Positions 8,400-17,589 of a stretch of 64,000 nucleotides of DNA are shown piece after piece (positions within the stretch are counted from its first letter, which is position 1; the number at the start of each line of letters is the position of its first letter). This stretch comes from Polymorphobacter_B sp038225475 (lineage in GTDB: Bacteria; Pseudomonadota; Alphaproteobacteria; Sphingomonadales; Sphingomonadaceae). The notes under the pieces were generated by a model that had not been told where the DNA came from, searched no databases, and worked only from the letters and a program-made list of their open reading frames with translations. The position numbers were made by a program, and so were the translations under genes. The DNA lies in the NCBI GenBank assembly GCA_038225475.1, contig JBBRRA010000002.1:62001-126000 (forward strand). The letters are read 5' to 3'.

Positions 8400-11285
8400 A
8401 TGGTTGCGTATCGGCGTCGTTGCGTTCTTTTGGTTTCAACCTCGATCGCCGGACTGGCGTTGGCCGCGCCGGCATTTGCGCAGGACACCCGCGTGCCGCC
8501 GTCGCAAAGTGCGGGTGCAGCCGCGCCGGTCGAAGGCGCCCCCACCGCCAGCGATGCCACGGCGGCAAATGCCAGCGAAGGCGAGATTATCGTCACCGGC
8601 TCGCGCATTGTCCGCAGCGACCTTGCCGCCAGCAGCCCGGTCACCACACTGACCGGCGCCGACCTGAAGCTGACCAATTCGGTCACCGTCGAAAGCCTGC
8701 TGACGCAGAACCCGCAGTTCGTGCCCGCCACGACCAACACGACGAACAATGGCAACGCCGGCGTCGCGACGGTCGATCTTCGCGGCCTGACGCCCAAGCG
8801 CACCCTCGTGCTCGTCGACGGTCGCCGCCAGGTGGCGTATGATTCTAACGGTGTCGTCGACCTGAACACTATTCCGACCGCGCTGATCAAACGGATCGAT
8901 ACGCTGACCGGCGGCGCGTCGACGGTCTATGGGTCCGACGCGGTGGCCGGCGTGGTCAACTTCATCCTCGACGACGAGTTCAAGGGGCTGCGCCTCGACG
9001 CGAGCACCTCGATCACCGGGCGCGGCGACGGCCCCGAGTATAACGCCAGCATCACCGGCGGCATCAAGCTGGGCGACCGCGGCAACTTCGTGGCGTCGGC
9101 AGGCTATACCCGCCGTGACGGTATCTTTCAGGATGCGCGCGGTTATTCGGCGCAGAACCTCGATTCAGGCAACGCGACGACGCCGCCGTTCGCGTCGGGA
9201 TCGTCGAATGCCACGCCGACCGCCTTCGATACGGCAGGCGGGCGCACGCAGGTCGGCCCGAACGGCACGCTGCTGCCCTTCTATTCGCCGTATAATTTCA
9301 ATCCCGCGAACTATCTGCAGGTGCCGCTCGAACGCTACAACGTCACCGCGCTGATCAAGTACAAGCTGACCGATACCATCGAATTCTTCGGTCGCGGCAC
9401 CTATATCAAATCAAAGGTGCAGGCGATCCTTGCCCCCACCGCGACCGCCGGCTTTGCGTTCAACGTGTCGCAGGACAATCCCTTCCTGACCCCGGCCGAG
9501 CGCGCGGTGTTCTTCAACGCCGACAACAATCCCGACGGCGCGAACGCGGTCCAGCTGGGGATCCGCCGCCGCGTCACCGAGCTTGGTGGGCGCATCCAGA
9601 ACTTCGACAACGACGCCTATCAATTCGTCGGCGGCCTGCGCGGCGAGATCGGCTCGGGGCTGAAGTGGGAAGTGTTCGGGCAATATGCCGACACCACGCG
9701 CAACCTGCAGCTGAACAACGATCTGTCGTACAACCGCACGTTCCAGGCCATCGACGCCGTGGCCGGTCCGAACGGCACCGTGGTCTGCCGCGATCCGTCG
9801 GGCGGGTGCGCGCCGCTCAACGTGTTCGGGCTCAATTCGCTGTCGGCGGCATCGCTGGCGTTCGTCCGCGCCAATGGGGCCGAGCGCGACCGGTCGAACG
9901 AGCTTGTCACCGGCGGCAACCTGAGCGGCGACCTCGGCTTTCTCAAAAGTCCGTTCGCCGACTTGCCCGCGGCGTTCACCGTTGGCGTCGAATATCGGCG
10001 CGAGTTTGCCAAGACCGACGTCGATTCGGCGTTCGGATCGGGCGACCTGATCTATTACGGCCAGGGCCAGGCGGTCGCGCCGTTCGCGTATGACGTCAAG
10101 GAAATCTACACCGAAGTGAAGGTGCCGCTGGTCGCCGACCGGCCGTTCTTCCACGCGCTCAACATCGAAGGCGGCTACCGCTATTCGGATTATTCGACCG
10201 TTGGCGGCGTGCACACGTTCAAGGGCGGCGGTGATTATTCACCGGTCGATGGCATCCGGTTCCGCGGCGAGTTCAACCGCGCCGTTCGCGCGCCGAACAT
10301 CAACGAGCTGGTGTCGCCGCTGGTGTCGGGCACCGACAACCTCAACTCCGATCCCTGTGCCGGGACCAACCCGGTGGGCAACGCGCAGCTTTCGGCGCTG
10401 TGCCTCGCCACCGGCGTGCCGGCATCGCGACTGGGCCAGGTCAACGGGCCGATCGCGGGGCAGGTCAACGTCTTCGTCGGCGGCAACCGCAACCTCAAGG
10501 CCGAGAAAAGCAACACCTATACGCTCGGCGTCGTCATCAATCCGCCGCAGCTTCGCGCGCTCAGCGTGACGGTCGACTATTTCAACATCAACATTCAAAA
10601 CGCCATCGGCACGTTCGGCGGCTCGCCGCAGAATATCGTCAATGGCTGCTATAACGTCGCGCAGACCGCATCGAGCCCGTTCTGCCAAGCGCTGCTGCGC
10701 AACCCGCTGACCGGCGAATTCAGCGGCGGTGTCAACTACGGCGTCGTCGAGGCGAACGCCAACAACACCGCGCTCAAGACCAGCGGTATCGATGTCGGCG
10801 TCAGCTACCGCACCGATCTGTTCACCAAGCTCAAGGTGTCGCTGGCGTTCAACGGCACCTTCACCGACAAATACGACCGTCAGTCCGACACCGATTCGAC
10901 CGCGCAGAAGTGCGCGGGCAAGTTCGGCCTGCTGTGCAACTTGAACCCGATCCCGCGCTGGAAGCATGTCGCCGGGTTGAACCTTGGGTACGATCAGTTC
11001 TCGCTGCTGACCCGGTGGCGCTATGTCGGCGCGATCAGCGAGGATGCCGGAACCGACATCTTCGTCCGTCGCATCTCGCCGCAAAGCTATTTCGACCTGA
11101 CCGCAAGCGTCGCCGTCAATCAGCGTTTCGACTTCAACATCGGCGTTCAGAACGTTACCGACCGCAACCCGCCGGTCGTCGGCGGTACTGCGGGCGGCAC
11201 GGCGTATAATTCGGGCAACACCTTCCCGAACGTCTATGACTCGCTCGGCCGGACGTTGTTTGCCGGGGTTTCGGCAAAGTTCTGA
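8400..11285 (+). CDS. TonB-dependent outer-membrane receptor
   Basis: 961-aa outer-membrane importer energised by TonB. A Sec signal (MVAYRRRCVLLVSTSIAGLA, cleaved after AFA at ~residue 26) is followed by a TonB-box-like stretch (EGEIIVTGSRI, ~61-71), the plug with VDLRGLTPKRTLVLVDGRR and GGASTVYGSDAVAGVVNFIL, a long beta-barrel, and a terminal Phe (FAGVSAKF), typical of BAM substrates. The ligand cannot be read from sequence; no FecIR-type regulator or uptake genes flank it. ATG 8400 has an AGGGAGAG ribosome site 5 nt upstream. It stands alone between dprA and topA with its own terminator. Confidence 0.95.
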   Translation: MVAYRRRCVLLVSTSIAGLALAAPAFAQDTRVPPSQSAGAAAPVEGAPTASDATAANASEGEIIVTGSRIVRSDLAASSPVTTLTGADLKLTNSVTVESLLTQNPQFVPATTNTTNNGNAGVATVDLRGLTPKRTLVLVDGRRQVAYDSNGVVDLNTIPTALIKRIDTLTGGASTVYGSDAVAGVVNFILDDEFKGLRLDASTSITGRGDGPEYNASITGGIKLGDRGNFVASAGYTRRDGIFQDARGYSAQNLDSGNATTPPFASGSSNATPTAFDTAGGRTQVGPNGTLLPFYSPYNFNPANYLQVPLERYNVTALIKYKLTDTIEFFGRGTYIKSKVQAILAPTATAGFAFNVSQDNPFLTPAERAVFFNADNNPDGANAVQLGIRRRVTELGGRIQNFDNDAYQFVGGLRGEIGSGLKWEVFGQYADTTRNLQLNNDLSYNRTFQAIDAVAGPNGTVVCRDPSGGCAPLNVFGLNSLSAASLAFVRANGAERDRSNELVTGGNLSGDLGFLKSPFADLPAAFTVGVEYRREFAKTDVDSAFGSGDLIYYGQGQAVAPFAYDVKEIYTEVKVPLVADRPFFHALNIEGGYRYSDYSTVGGVHTFKGGGDYSPVDGIRFRGEFNRAVRAPNINELVSPLVSGTDNLNSDPCAGTNPVGNAQLSALCLATGVPASRLGQVNGPIAGQVNVFVGGNRNLKAEKSNTYTLGVVINPPQLRALSVTVDYFNINIQNAIGTFGGSPQNIVNGCYNVAQTASSPFCQALLRNPLTGEFSGGVNYGVVEANANNTALKTSGIDVGVSYRTDLFTKLKVSLAFNGTFTDKYDRQSDTDSTAQKCAGKFGLLCNLNPIPRWKHVAGLNLGYDQFSLLTRWRYVGAISEDAGTDIFVRRISPQSYFDLTASVAVNQRFDFNIGVQNVTDRNPPVVGGTAGGTAYNSGNTFPNVYDSLGRTLFAGVSAKF

Positions 11286-11307
11286 TCCTCCGGGGGTCCT
11301 GAATTCG

Positions 11308-11333
11308 GGCTCGTTCCCAGCCGGGAACGAGCC
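11308..11333 (+). terminator. Intrinsic terminator after the TonB receptor
   Basis: An 11-bp perfect stem (GGCTCGTTCCC / GGGAACGAGCC) with an AGCC loop lies 22 nt after the receptor stop. The downstream tract is CTGATTT, so the uridine run is weak, but the position suits a transcriptional stop separating this gene from topA. Confidence 0.75.
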
Positions 11334-11437
11334 CTGATTTCGTGCGGCATCGAAGACGGCTTCCCCCTCCCCCTTGTCAGCCCCCATATATAGCGCGTAA
11401 CGCCCGCCGCGCCGGGTCGGGCTTCTGGGAGTGCTGC

Positions 11438-14008
11438 ATGGACGTCGTGATCGTCGAATCGCCTGCCAAAGCCAAAACCATCAACAAGTATCTCGGCTCG
11501 AACTATGTCGTGCTGGCCAGCTATGGCCATGTTCGCGACCTGCCGGCCAAGGACGGTTCGGTCGATACCGAACACGACTTTGCGATGCACTGGGAACTGT
11601 ACGGCGACAAAGCCAAGCAGCTGAAGGCGATCGCCGACGAGGTCAAGAAGGCCGACCGCGTCATCTTGGCCACCGACCCCGACCGCGAGGGCGAGGCGAT
11701 CAGCTGGCACCTGCTCGAATGGCTCAAGGGCAAGAAGGCGGTGCCCAAGGGCGGCGTCACGCGGGTGGCGTTCAACGAGATCACCAAGACCGCGATCCTT
11801 GCCGCGATGGCGAAGCCGCGCGACATCGACGCCGATCTGGTCGATGCCTATAAGGCACGGCGCGCGCTTGATTATCTGGTTGGGTTCAACCTGTCGCCAG
11901 TGCTGTGGCGCAAGCTGCCGGGGGCCAAAAGCGCGGGCCGCGTGCAATCGGTGGCGCTGCGCATCGTCGTCGACCGCGAGCGCGAGATCGAGCAGTTCAT
12001 CAACCGCGAATATTGGACGGTCGAGGCAGCGATGCAGTCGGCGGGCGGCGACAAGTTCACCGCGCGGCTAAGCCAGCTCGGTGGCAAGAAGCTGACGCAG
12101 TTCGACCTCGCCACCGAAGCGCAGGCGCTCGCGGCGAAGGCGGCGGTCGAAGGCGGCGCGTTTAGCGTCGGCGCGGTCGAGACCAAGCCGGTCACCCGCA
12201 ACCCCTATCCGCCGTTCACCACCTCGACACTGCAGCAGGAGGCGGCGCGCAAGCTCGGCTTTACCGCCAGCCACACGATGCGAGTCGCGCAGTCGCTGTA
12301 TGAGGAGGGCGCGATCAGCTATATGCGGACCGACGGCGTCCAGATGGCGGGCGAGGCGATCGCCCAGGCGCGCGATGTGATCTCCAGCAAATACGGGGCC
12401 GGGCCGAACACGCTGCCCGACAAGCCGCGCGTCTATACGTCGAAGGCGAAGAACGCGCAGGAAGCGCACGAGGCGATCCGCCCGACCGATCTCAGCCGCG
12501 AAAGCGCCGCCAGCGGCGATCATGCCAAGCTGTACGACCTGATCTGGAAGCGCACGATCGCGAGCCAGATGGCGTCGGCCAAGCTCGAGCGCACCGCGGT
12601 CGACCTGATCGACGCGAACGGCAAGGCGACGCTGCGCGCGACGGGACAGGTCGTGCTCCACCCCGGTTTCCTTGCGGTCTATACCGAGACCAACGAGGAC
12701 GCGCCCGACGACGAGGAGGACGGCCGCCGCCTGCCCAAGCTGACGCAGGGCGAGGCCGCGCAGGTCAAGTCCGCCAAGGCCGACCAGCATTTCACCGAGC
12801 CACCGCCGCGCTTTTCCGAAGCCAGCCTCGTCAAGCGGCTCGAGGAGCTCGGCATCGGGCGGCCCTCGACCTATGCGTCGATCCTGCAGACGCTGCGCGA
12901 CCGCGCCTATGTGCGCGTCGAGAAAAACCGCTTTCACGCCGAGGAAAAGGGTCGGCTGGTCACCGCGTTCCTCGAACGCTTTTTCGAAAAATACGTCAGC
13001 TATGATTTCACCGCCGAGCTCGAAACGCAGCTCGACGGGGTGTCGGCGGGCGACCTGCCCTATCTCAAGGTGCTGACCGATTTCTGGGCGGACTTCGAGC
13101 CCAAGACCAAGGAAATCCTCGACCTGCGGCCCTCCGACGTGACCGTTGCGCTCGATGAATTCCTGTCGCCGTTCCTGTTTCCGCCCAAGGCCGATGGCAG
13201 CAACCCGCGTGTCTGCCCGACCTGCGGCACCGGGCGGCTGGCGCTCAAGACCGGCAAGTTCGGCGCGTTCGTGTCGTGCTCGAACTACCCGGAATGCCGC
13301 TACACGCGCCAGTTCGGCGAGAACGGCGATGCCGCGCCCGCCGGTGGCCCGCAGCTGCTCGGCCTCGATCCGGTCACCGGCGAGCAAGTCAGCCTGCGCG
13401 CCGGGCGCTTCGGGGCGTATGTCCAGCGCGGCGAAGACGGCGTTAAGGGCGATCCCAAGCCGCCACGCTCGTCGATCCCCGCCGACATGCCGGTTACCGG
13501 CCCCGAACATTTCGGAACCGCGCTGCTGCTGCTGTCGCAACCGCGTACGATCGGGATGCATCCCGAAACCGGCGAGCCGATCATCGCCGCTCTGGGGCAA
13601 TATGGCCCGTATCTCAAGCACGCCGGCAAATATGCCCGGCTGGCGAACAGTGCCGAGGTGTTCGAAACCGGCATGAACGCCGCGGTGGCCAAGCTCGCCG
13701 ACGCCGCGGCAAACCCGGGCCGGGCGCGCAATGCCGTCGCGCCGCTGCGCGAAATCGGCGCGCACCCGGTCAGCGGTGCCGCGATGAAGCTGATGGAGGG
13801 CAAGTACGGCGCGTACATCACCGACGGCACGACCAACGCCACCGTGCCCAAGGGCAGCGACGGCATGGTGCTGACGCCGGGCGAGGCGGCCGCGTTGATC
13901 GATGCGCGCGCCGCTGCCGTTCCCGCCAAGGGCGCGCGCAAACCGGTCAAGAAAACCGCCGTCCGCAGCAAGGCCCGCGCTGCGCCCGCCCGCAAGGCCA
14001 CGCGCTGA
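11438..14008 (+). CDS. topA: DNA topoisomerase I (type IA)
   Basis: Relaxes negative supercoils. 856 aa: TOPRIM domain from residue 1 (VIVESPAKAKTI; LATDPDREGEAISWH near 78-92), the DNA-gate domains with active-site Tyr at about residue 295 in SYMRTDG, one four-cysteine zinc ribbon (CPTCG ... CSNYPEC, ~592-615), several C-terminal repeats with the GKYGAYI pattern, and a Lys/Arg/Ala-rich tail. ATG 11438 gives the canonical start MDVVIVESPAKAK; the frame stays open upstream without family similarity. Confidence 0.97.
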   Translation: MDVVIVESPAKAKTINKYLGSNYVVLASYGHVRDLPAKDGSVDTEHDFAMHWELYGDKAKQLKAIADEVKKADRVILATDPDREGEAISWHLLEWLKGKKAVPKGGVTRVAFNEITKTAILAAMAKPRDIDADLVDAYKARRALDYLVGFNLSPVLWRKLPGAKSAGRVQSVALRIVVDREREIEQFINREYWTVEAAMQSAGGDKFTARLSQLGGKKLTQFDLATEAQALAAKAAVEGGAFSVGAVETKPVTRNPYPPFTTSTLQQEAARKLGFTASHTMRVAQSLYEEGAISYMRTDGVQMAGEAIAQARDVISSKYGAGPNTLPDKPRVYTSKAKNAQEAHEAIRPTDLSRESAASGDHAKLYDLIWKRTIASQMASAKLERTAVDLIDANGKATLRATGQVVLHPGFLAVYTETNEDAPDDEEDGRRLPKLTQGEAAQVKSAKADQHFTEPPPRFSEASLVKRLEELGIGRPSTYASILQTLRDRAYVRVEKNRFHAEEKGRLVTAFLERFFEKYVSYDFTAELETQLDGVSAGDLPYLKVLTDFWADFEPKTKEILDLRPSDVTVALDEFLSPFLFPPKADGSNPRVCPTCGTGRLALKTGKFGAFVSCSNYPECRYTRQFGENGDAAPAGGPQLLGLDPVTGEQVSLRAGRFGAYVQRGEDGVKGDPKPPRSSIPADMPVTGPEHFGTALLLLSQPRTIGMHPETGEPIIAALGQYGPYLKHAGKYARLANSAEVFETGMNAAVAKLADAAANPGRARNAVAPLREIGAHPVSGAAMKLMEGKYGAYITDGTTNATVPKGSDGMVLTPGEAAALIDARAAAVPAKGARKPVKKTAVRSKARAAPARKATR

Positions 14009-14015
14009 AGTTTCA

Positions 14016-14053
14016 CCCTCGAAAGTGTCGGTTAACTTTACACTTTATGAGGG
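14016..14053. other. Imperfect hairpin between topA and the CTERM gene
   Basis: CCCTC-G-AAAGTG (14016-14027) pairs with CACTTT-AT-GAGGG (14041-14053) around a 13-nt loop, followed by TAAGTTTTAG. It could be a weak topA terminator or a binding site in the promoter region of the next gene. The rest of 14009-14163 holds no gene. Confidence 0.4.
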
Positions 14054-14163
14054 TAAGTTTTAGCCATGCTTTACAAATCATTGATTCAAAGCGCATTGGG
14101 AAGTTGGCACCGAAGTTGCACAGCTCGCCTCGAAAGCAACTATCGCACTCGAGGAGCATCGCA

Positions 14164-14877
14164 ATGTTCAAGATCCTAGCAGTTGCCACAGCACTCACAT
14201 TCACTGCATCGGCCGCGAGCGCCCTGGTCACCGTCACCATCGAGGCACCGACGGTGGTCAACACCACCGTCGCGCTGACGAACAGCACGGTCATCAACTT
14301 CAACGCCGTCCCGGTCGGTGCCAACGCCAGCATCACCAGCGCGCCGTTGGCCGCCGGTGCCACGGTCAGCTACGACAGCTTCACCGCTTCGGCTGCCGAC
14401 ATCTACGGCGGTGCCGCCAACACGACCTATTCGACTGTCGGCACAGCGACCACGATCACGCTCGGCAACACCAACGGCGCGCATTATTTCGGCCTTTGGG
14501 CGTCGGCGCTCGACACCGGCAACGTCATCTCGATCTACAAGGGTTCGACGCTGCTTTACACGCAGGACCTGTACACCGCGGGCAACGTCACCGCGACGTC
14601 GAGCGCGTATAACGGCAACCCGACGGCGGGCACCAACTTCGGCGGCGACGCCTTTGAAAAGTTCGTGTTCTTCAACTTCACCGTCGATGGCACCGGCTAT
14701 GACAAGATCGTCCTGTCGAACGCCCCCGGCGGCGGCGCTTTCGAGAATGACAACAACACCTTCGGCAACATCGATTCGACGACGGTTCCCGAGCCCGCCA
14801 GCTGGGCGCTGATGGTCACCGGCTTTGCGATGGTCGGCTTCTCGATGCGCAAGCGCAGCCGCTACGCGACCGCCTGA
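14164..14877 (+). CDS. PEPxxWA-CTERM surface protein
   Basis: 237-aa exported protein. It has a Sec signal peptide (MFKILAVATALTFTASAASA), a Thr/Asn-rich beta-type body, and at the C-terminus the exosortase sorting signal: VPEPASWALMVTGFAMVGF followed by basic MRKRSR. Such tails are recognised by an exosortase (not present in this window) and the protein is released to the cell surface or matrix. ATG 14164 has GAGGAG 8 nt upstream. It lies between topA and rnr as a separate unit with a strong terminator. Body function unknown. Confidence 0.88.
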   Translation: MFKILAVATALTFTASAASALVTVTIEAPTVVNTTVALTNSTVINFNAVPVGANASITSAPLAAGATVSYDSFTASAADIYGGAANTTYSTVGTATTITLGNTNGAHYFGLWASALDTGNVISIYKGSTLLYTQDLYTAGNVTATSSAYNGNPTAGTNFGGDAFEKFVFFNFTVDGTGYDKIVLSNAPGGGAFENDNNTFGNIDSTTVPEPASWALMVTGFAMVGFSMRKRSRYATA

Positions 14878-14897
14878 TCGGTCCGCACGCAAGATTG

Positions 14898-14932
14898 GGG
14901 CTGCCCGTGCGAACGGGCAGCCCTTTTCTTTT
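14898..14932 (+). terminator. Strong intrinsic terminator after the PEPxxWA-CTERM gene
   Basis: An 11-bp perfect GC-rich stem (GGGCTGCCCGT / ACGGGCAGCCC) with a GCGA tetraloop is followed by TTTTCTTTT. This is the best terminator in the window and isolates the gene from rnr. Confidence 0.93.
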
Positions 14933-14958
14933 GAGCCCGCGCGCGCCACTGTTCGCCG

Positions 14959-17151
14959 ATGCCCCGTAAACCCCCCGCTCCGCCGCCCGGCCTGCCGACG
15001 CGCGCGCAAATCCTGAAATTCATTGCCGAGACGCCGACCCCGGTCGGCAAACGCGAGATTGCGCGCGCCTTCGGGCTGCATGCGCAGGACAAGATCGCGC
15101 TGAAGAGCCTGCTGCGCGACATGGCGGATGCGGGCGAACTCGATATCGGCCCGGGGCGCAGCGTCCACAAAGGCGGCGGGCTGCCGACCGTCACCGTGCT
15201 GCGCGTCATCGAAGTCGGCGAGAATACGGTCGGCACCCCCGACGAATGGGCCGGTGCCGGTGCAGCCCCACGCGTCCGCATCATCGAGGGCAAGCGCCGC
15301 GGCGCGCTCGGGCTCAACGACCGCGTCCTCGCGCGGATCGAGGAAGCCGGATCGGGGCACCGCGCGTTCCCGATGAAGGTGCTGGCGCGCAAGACCGAAT
15401 TCGTCCTCGGCATCCTGCGCAAGGAGGCGCTCGGCTATCGGCTGGTGCCGGTCGACAAGCGCGCACGCGTCGACCTTGCGGTGCTCGACATCGGCGAGGC
15501 CAAAGTCGGCGACCTGGTGCTCGCCGAGCCGTCGGGCCGCCCGCCGCGCCAGCATGCACGCGTCGTCGAGGTGCTCGGCGACCCGTTTGCGCCGCGCGCC
15601 TTTTCGCTGATCGCGATCCACGCCAAGGGCATCCCGCACGCGTTCAGCGCCGAAGCGGTGGCCGAGGCCGCGCGCGCCGCCGAACGCCCGCTCGGCGACC
15701 GCGACGATCTGCGCGCGCTGCCGTTCCTGACGATCGACCCCGCCGATGCGCGCGACCATGACGATGCGGTCTGGGCGGCCGCCGATGACGATGCCGCCAA
15801 CCCCGGTGGCTGGCAGGCGATCGTCGCGATTGCCGATGTGGCATTTTACGTTCGCAGCGGCAGCGCGCTCGATGCCAATGCGCGCGAGCGGGGCAATTCG
15901 GTCTATTTCCCCGACCGGGTGGTCCCGATGCTGCCCGAAATCCTGTCGGCGGACGCCTGCTCGTTGCTCGAAGGTGTCGACCGCGCCGTGCTCGCCTGCC
16001 ACCTGACGATCGCCGCCGACGGCAAGGTCACCGCGCAGCGGTTTACCCGCGCGGTGATCCGCTGCGTCGCCAACATCGCCTATGAGGAAGCGCAGGCGAC
16101 GATCGATGCGCAGGCGGGAACGCACTTCGCCACGCTGCAACCGCTGTGGGGCGCCTGGGGATCGCTGTCGAAGGCGCGCGATGCCCGCGCCCCGCTCGAT
16201 CTCGATTTACCCGAACGCCGCGTCGTGCTCGACGAGGCCGGGCGGATCGTCGCGATTGCGCTGCGCGAGCGCCTCGATGCGCACCGCGTCATCGAAGATT
16301 ATATGATCGCCGCCAATGTCGCTGCGGCGCGCGCGCTCGAAGCGAAGAAATCGGTGTGCATGTACCGCGACCACGAGGCCCCGGGGCGCGAAAAGCTGGT
16401 CGCGCTCAAGGATTACCTCGAGACGTTCAACATGCCGTTCGCGCTGGGCCAGGTCATCCAGCCGCGGACGTTCAACAAGATCCTGCATGCGGTGAAGGGC
16501 GAACCGCATGCCGCGCAGGTCAGCGAGCAAGTCCTGCGCACGCAGACGCAGGCCTATTATTCGCCCGAGAATAAAGGCCATTTCGGGCTGGCGCTGGCGA
16601 GCTATGGCCATTTCACCTCGCCGATCCGGCGCTATGCCGACCTCGTCGTCCACCGCGCGCTGGTCCGCGCGTGGAAGCTTGGCGATGACGGGCTGAGCGA
16701 CGAGGCGACCGCATCGATGGCCAAGACCGGCGAGCACATCTCGATGACCGAGCGCCGCGCGATGGAGGCCGAACGCGACACCGTCGACCGTTATGTCGCC
16801 GCCTATCTTGCGGTGCGGGTCGGCGAGACGCTGCCGACGCGCATCACCGACGTGGCGCGCTTCGGCTTTTTCGCCACCGTCGAGGGCATCGGCGGCGACG
16901 GCTTGGTGCCAGTATCGACGCTCGGCGACGAGCGCTTCGTCTATGACGAAGGCGCGCGCTGCCTCGAAGGCATCGAATCGGGGACGCGCTTCGTCCCCGG
17001 CCAGCGGCTCGATTTGCGGCTCGCCGAGGCCAATCCGATCACCGGTGCGCTGCGTTTCGAACTGCCGCTGGGCGAGGGCCAGCGCGCGCCGCGGCGCGAC
17101 CGCGTACGGACCGGCAAGCGGACCGGGCTACCGCGCGGGGTGCGGCGCTAG
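14959..17151 (+). CDS. rnr: Ribonuclease R
   Basis: 3'-5' exoribonuclease that degrades structured RNA. 730 aa: N-terminal winged-helix/cold-shock regions (~1-240), catalytic RNB domain with TIDPADARDHDDAVW near residues 258-272 (the metal-binding aspartates are present), the SYGHFTSPIRRYADLVVHRAL signature, and an S1 domain (~615-700) before a basic tail. ATG 14959 directly follows the terminator of the previous gene. The order topA - rnr - rpmG is conserved in many alphaproteobacteria. Confidence 0.95.
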   Translation: MPRKPPAPPPGLPTRAQILKFIAETPTPVGKREIARAFGLHAQDKIALKSLLRDMADAGELDIGPGRSVHKGGGLPTVTVLRVIEVGENTVGTPDEWAGAGAAPRVRIIEGKRRGALGLNDRVLARIEEAGSGHRAFPMKVLARKTEFVLGILRKEALGYRLVPVDKRARVDLAVLDIGEAKVGDLVLAEPSGRPPRQHARVVEVLGDPFAPRAFSLIAIHAKGIPHAFSAEAVAEAARAAERPLGDRDDLRALPFLTIDPADARDHDDAVWAAADDDAANPGGWQAIVAIADVAFYVRSGSALDANARERGNSVYFPDRVVPMLPEILSADACSLLEGVDRAVLACHLTIAADGKVTAQRFTRAVIRCVANIAYEEAQATIDAQAGTHFATLQPLWGAWGSLSKARDARAPLDLDLPERRVVLDEAGRIVAIALRERLDAHRVIEDYMIAANVAAARALEAKKSVCMYRDHEAPGREKLVALKDYLETFNMPFALGQVIQPRTFNKILHAVKGEPHAAQVSEQVLRTQTQAYYSPENKGHFGLALASYGHFTSPIRRYADLVVHRALVRAWKLGDDGLSDEATASMAKTGEHISMTERRAMEAERDTVDRYVAAYLAVRVGETLPTRITDVARFGFFATVEGIGGDGLVPVSTLGDERFVYDEGARCLEGIESGTRFVPGQRLDLRLAEANPITGALRFELPLGEGQRAPRRDRVRTGKRTGLPRGVRR

Positions 17152-17180
17152 GCTGGTGCCGCCCGAACGGGACGCGTTGC

Positions 17181-17209
17181 TTGACTACGGGAGCCTATAT
17201 GGTTATATT
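17181..17209 (+). promoter_or_regulatory. Sigma-70 promoter upstream of rpmG
   Basis: TTGACT (17181-17186), a 17-nt spacer and TATATT (17204-17209) give a near-consensus promoter. Transcription would begin near 17216, leaving an unusually long leader of about 200 nt before rpmG. A weaker second candidate is TTGACT at 17329 with CACTAA at 17352. Confidence 0.65.
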
Positions 17210-17346
17210 GACCTATGGACAACGCCAGCCAGCCCAAGCCGACCGAGGATTCTGCCACCGAAATTCAATTTCTCCTCGGGCCGCGAGTAAAGTTAGAGGG
17301 TTTAGCGTCCGCCCGGTCGAAGCAGCAGTTGACTTTTCATCGCGTC

Positions 17347-17365
17347 GGCGCCACTAACCGGCGCC
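17347..17365 (+). other. Hairpin in the rpmG leader
   Basis: GGCGCC (17347-17352) and GGCGCC (17360-17365), a self-complementary hexamer, flank ACTAACC and can form a 6-bp stem 50 nt before the rpmG start. It may be a leader structure controlling L33 synthesis; that is inference. Confidence 0.35.
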
Positions 17366-17417
17366 TGTCGCGAAGGGTCCCGCCCGCCGCGCGTTCGCGA
17401 TATTTCAGGACTTCGTC

Positions 17418-17585
17418 ATGGCCAAGCCGACTACCATCAAGATCCGCCTCGTCAGCAGCGCCGACACCGGCTTCTTTTACGTGACGAAGAAGAACCCGCG
17501 CACGCAGACCGAGAAGCTGACGTTCCGCAAGTACGACCCGGTCGTCCGCAAGCACGTCGACTTCAAGGAAGCCAAGATCAAGTAA
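17418..17585 (+). CDS. rpmG: 50S ribosomal protein L33
   Basis: 55 aa, starting MAKPTTIKIRLVSSADTGFF and ending in a basic DFKEAKIK tail; VTKKNPRT and KYDPVVRKHV are typical of the Cys-less L33 form, which needs no zinc. Length matches alphaproteobacterial L33. The stop lies 4 nt from the convergent diguanylate cyclase gene, with no terminator between them. Confidence 0.95.
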   Translation: MAKPTTIKIRLVSSADTGFFYVTKKNPRTQTEKLTFRKYDPVVRKHVDFKEAKIK

Positions 17586-17589
17586 GCGG

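Noticed and set aside
12068..13765. Long open frame antisense to topA (and similar ones antisense to the TonB receptor, rnr and amidase)
   Set aside because: High-GC genes leave long open frames on the other strand. The translations are low-complexity Arg/Ala/Gly sequences without domains, while the sense strand has complete motifs.
17215..17484. An 89-codon frame beginning ATG just after the promoter before rpmG
   Set aside because: It starts at the predicted transcription start, reads through rpmG in the wrong frame, and has no ribosome site.
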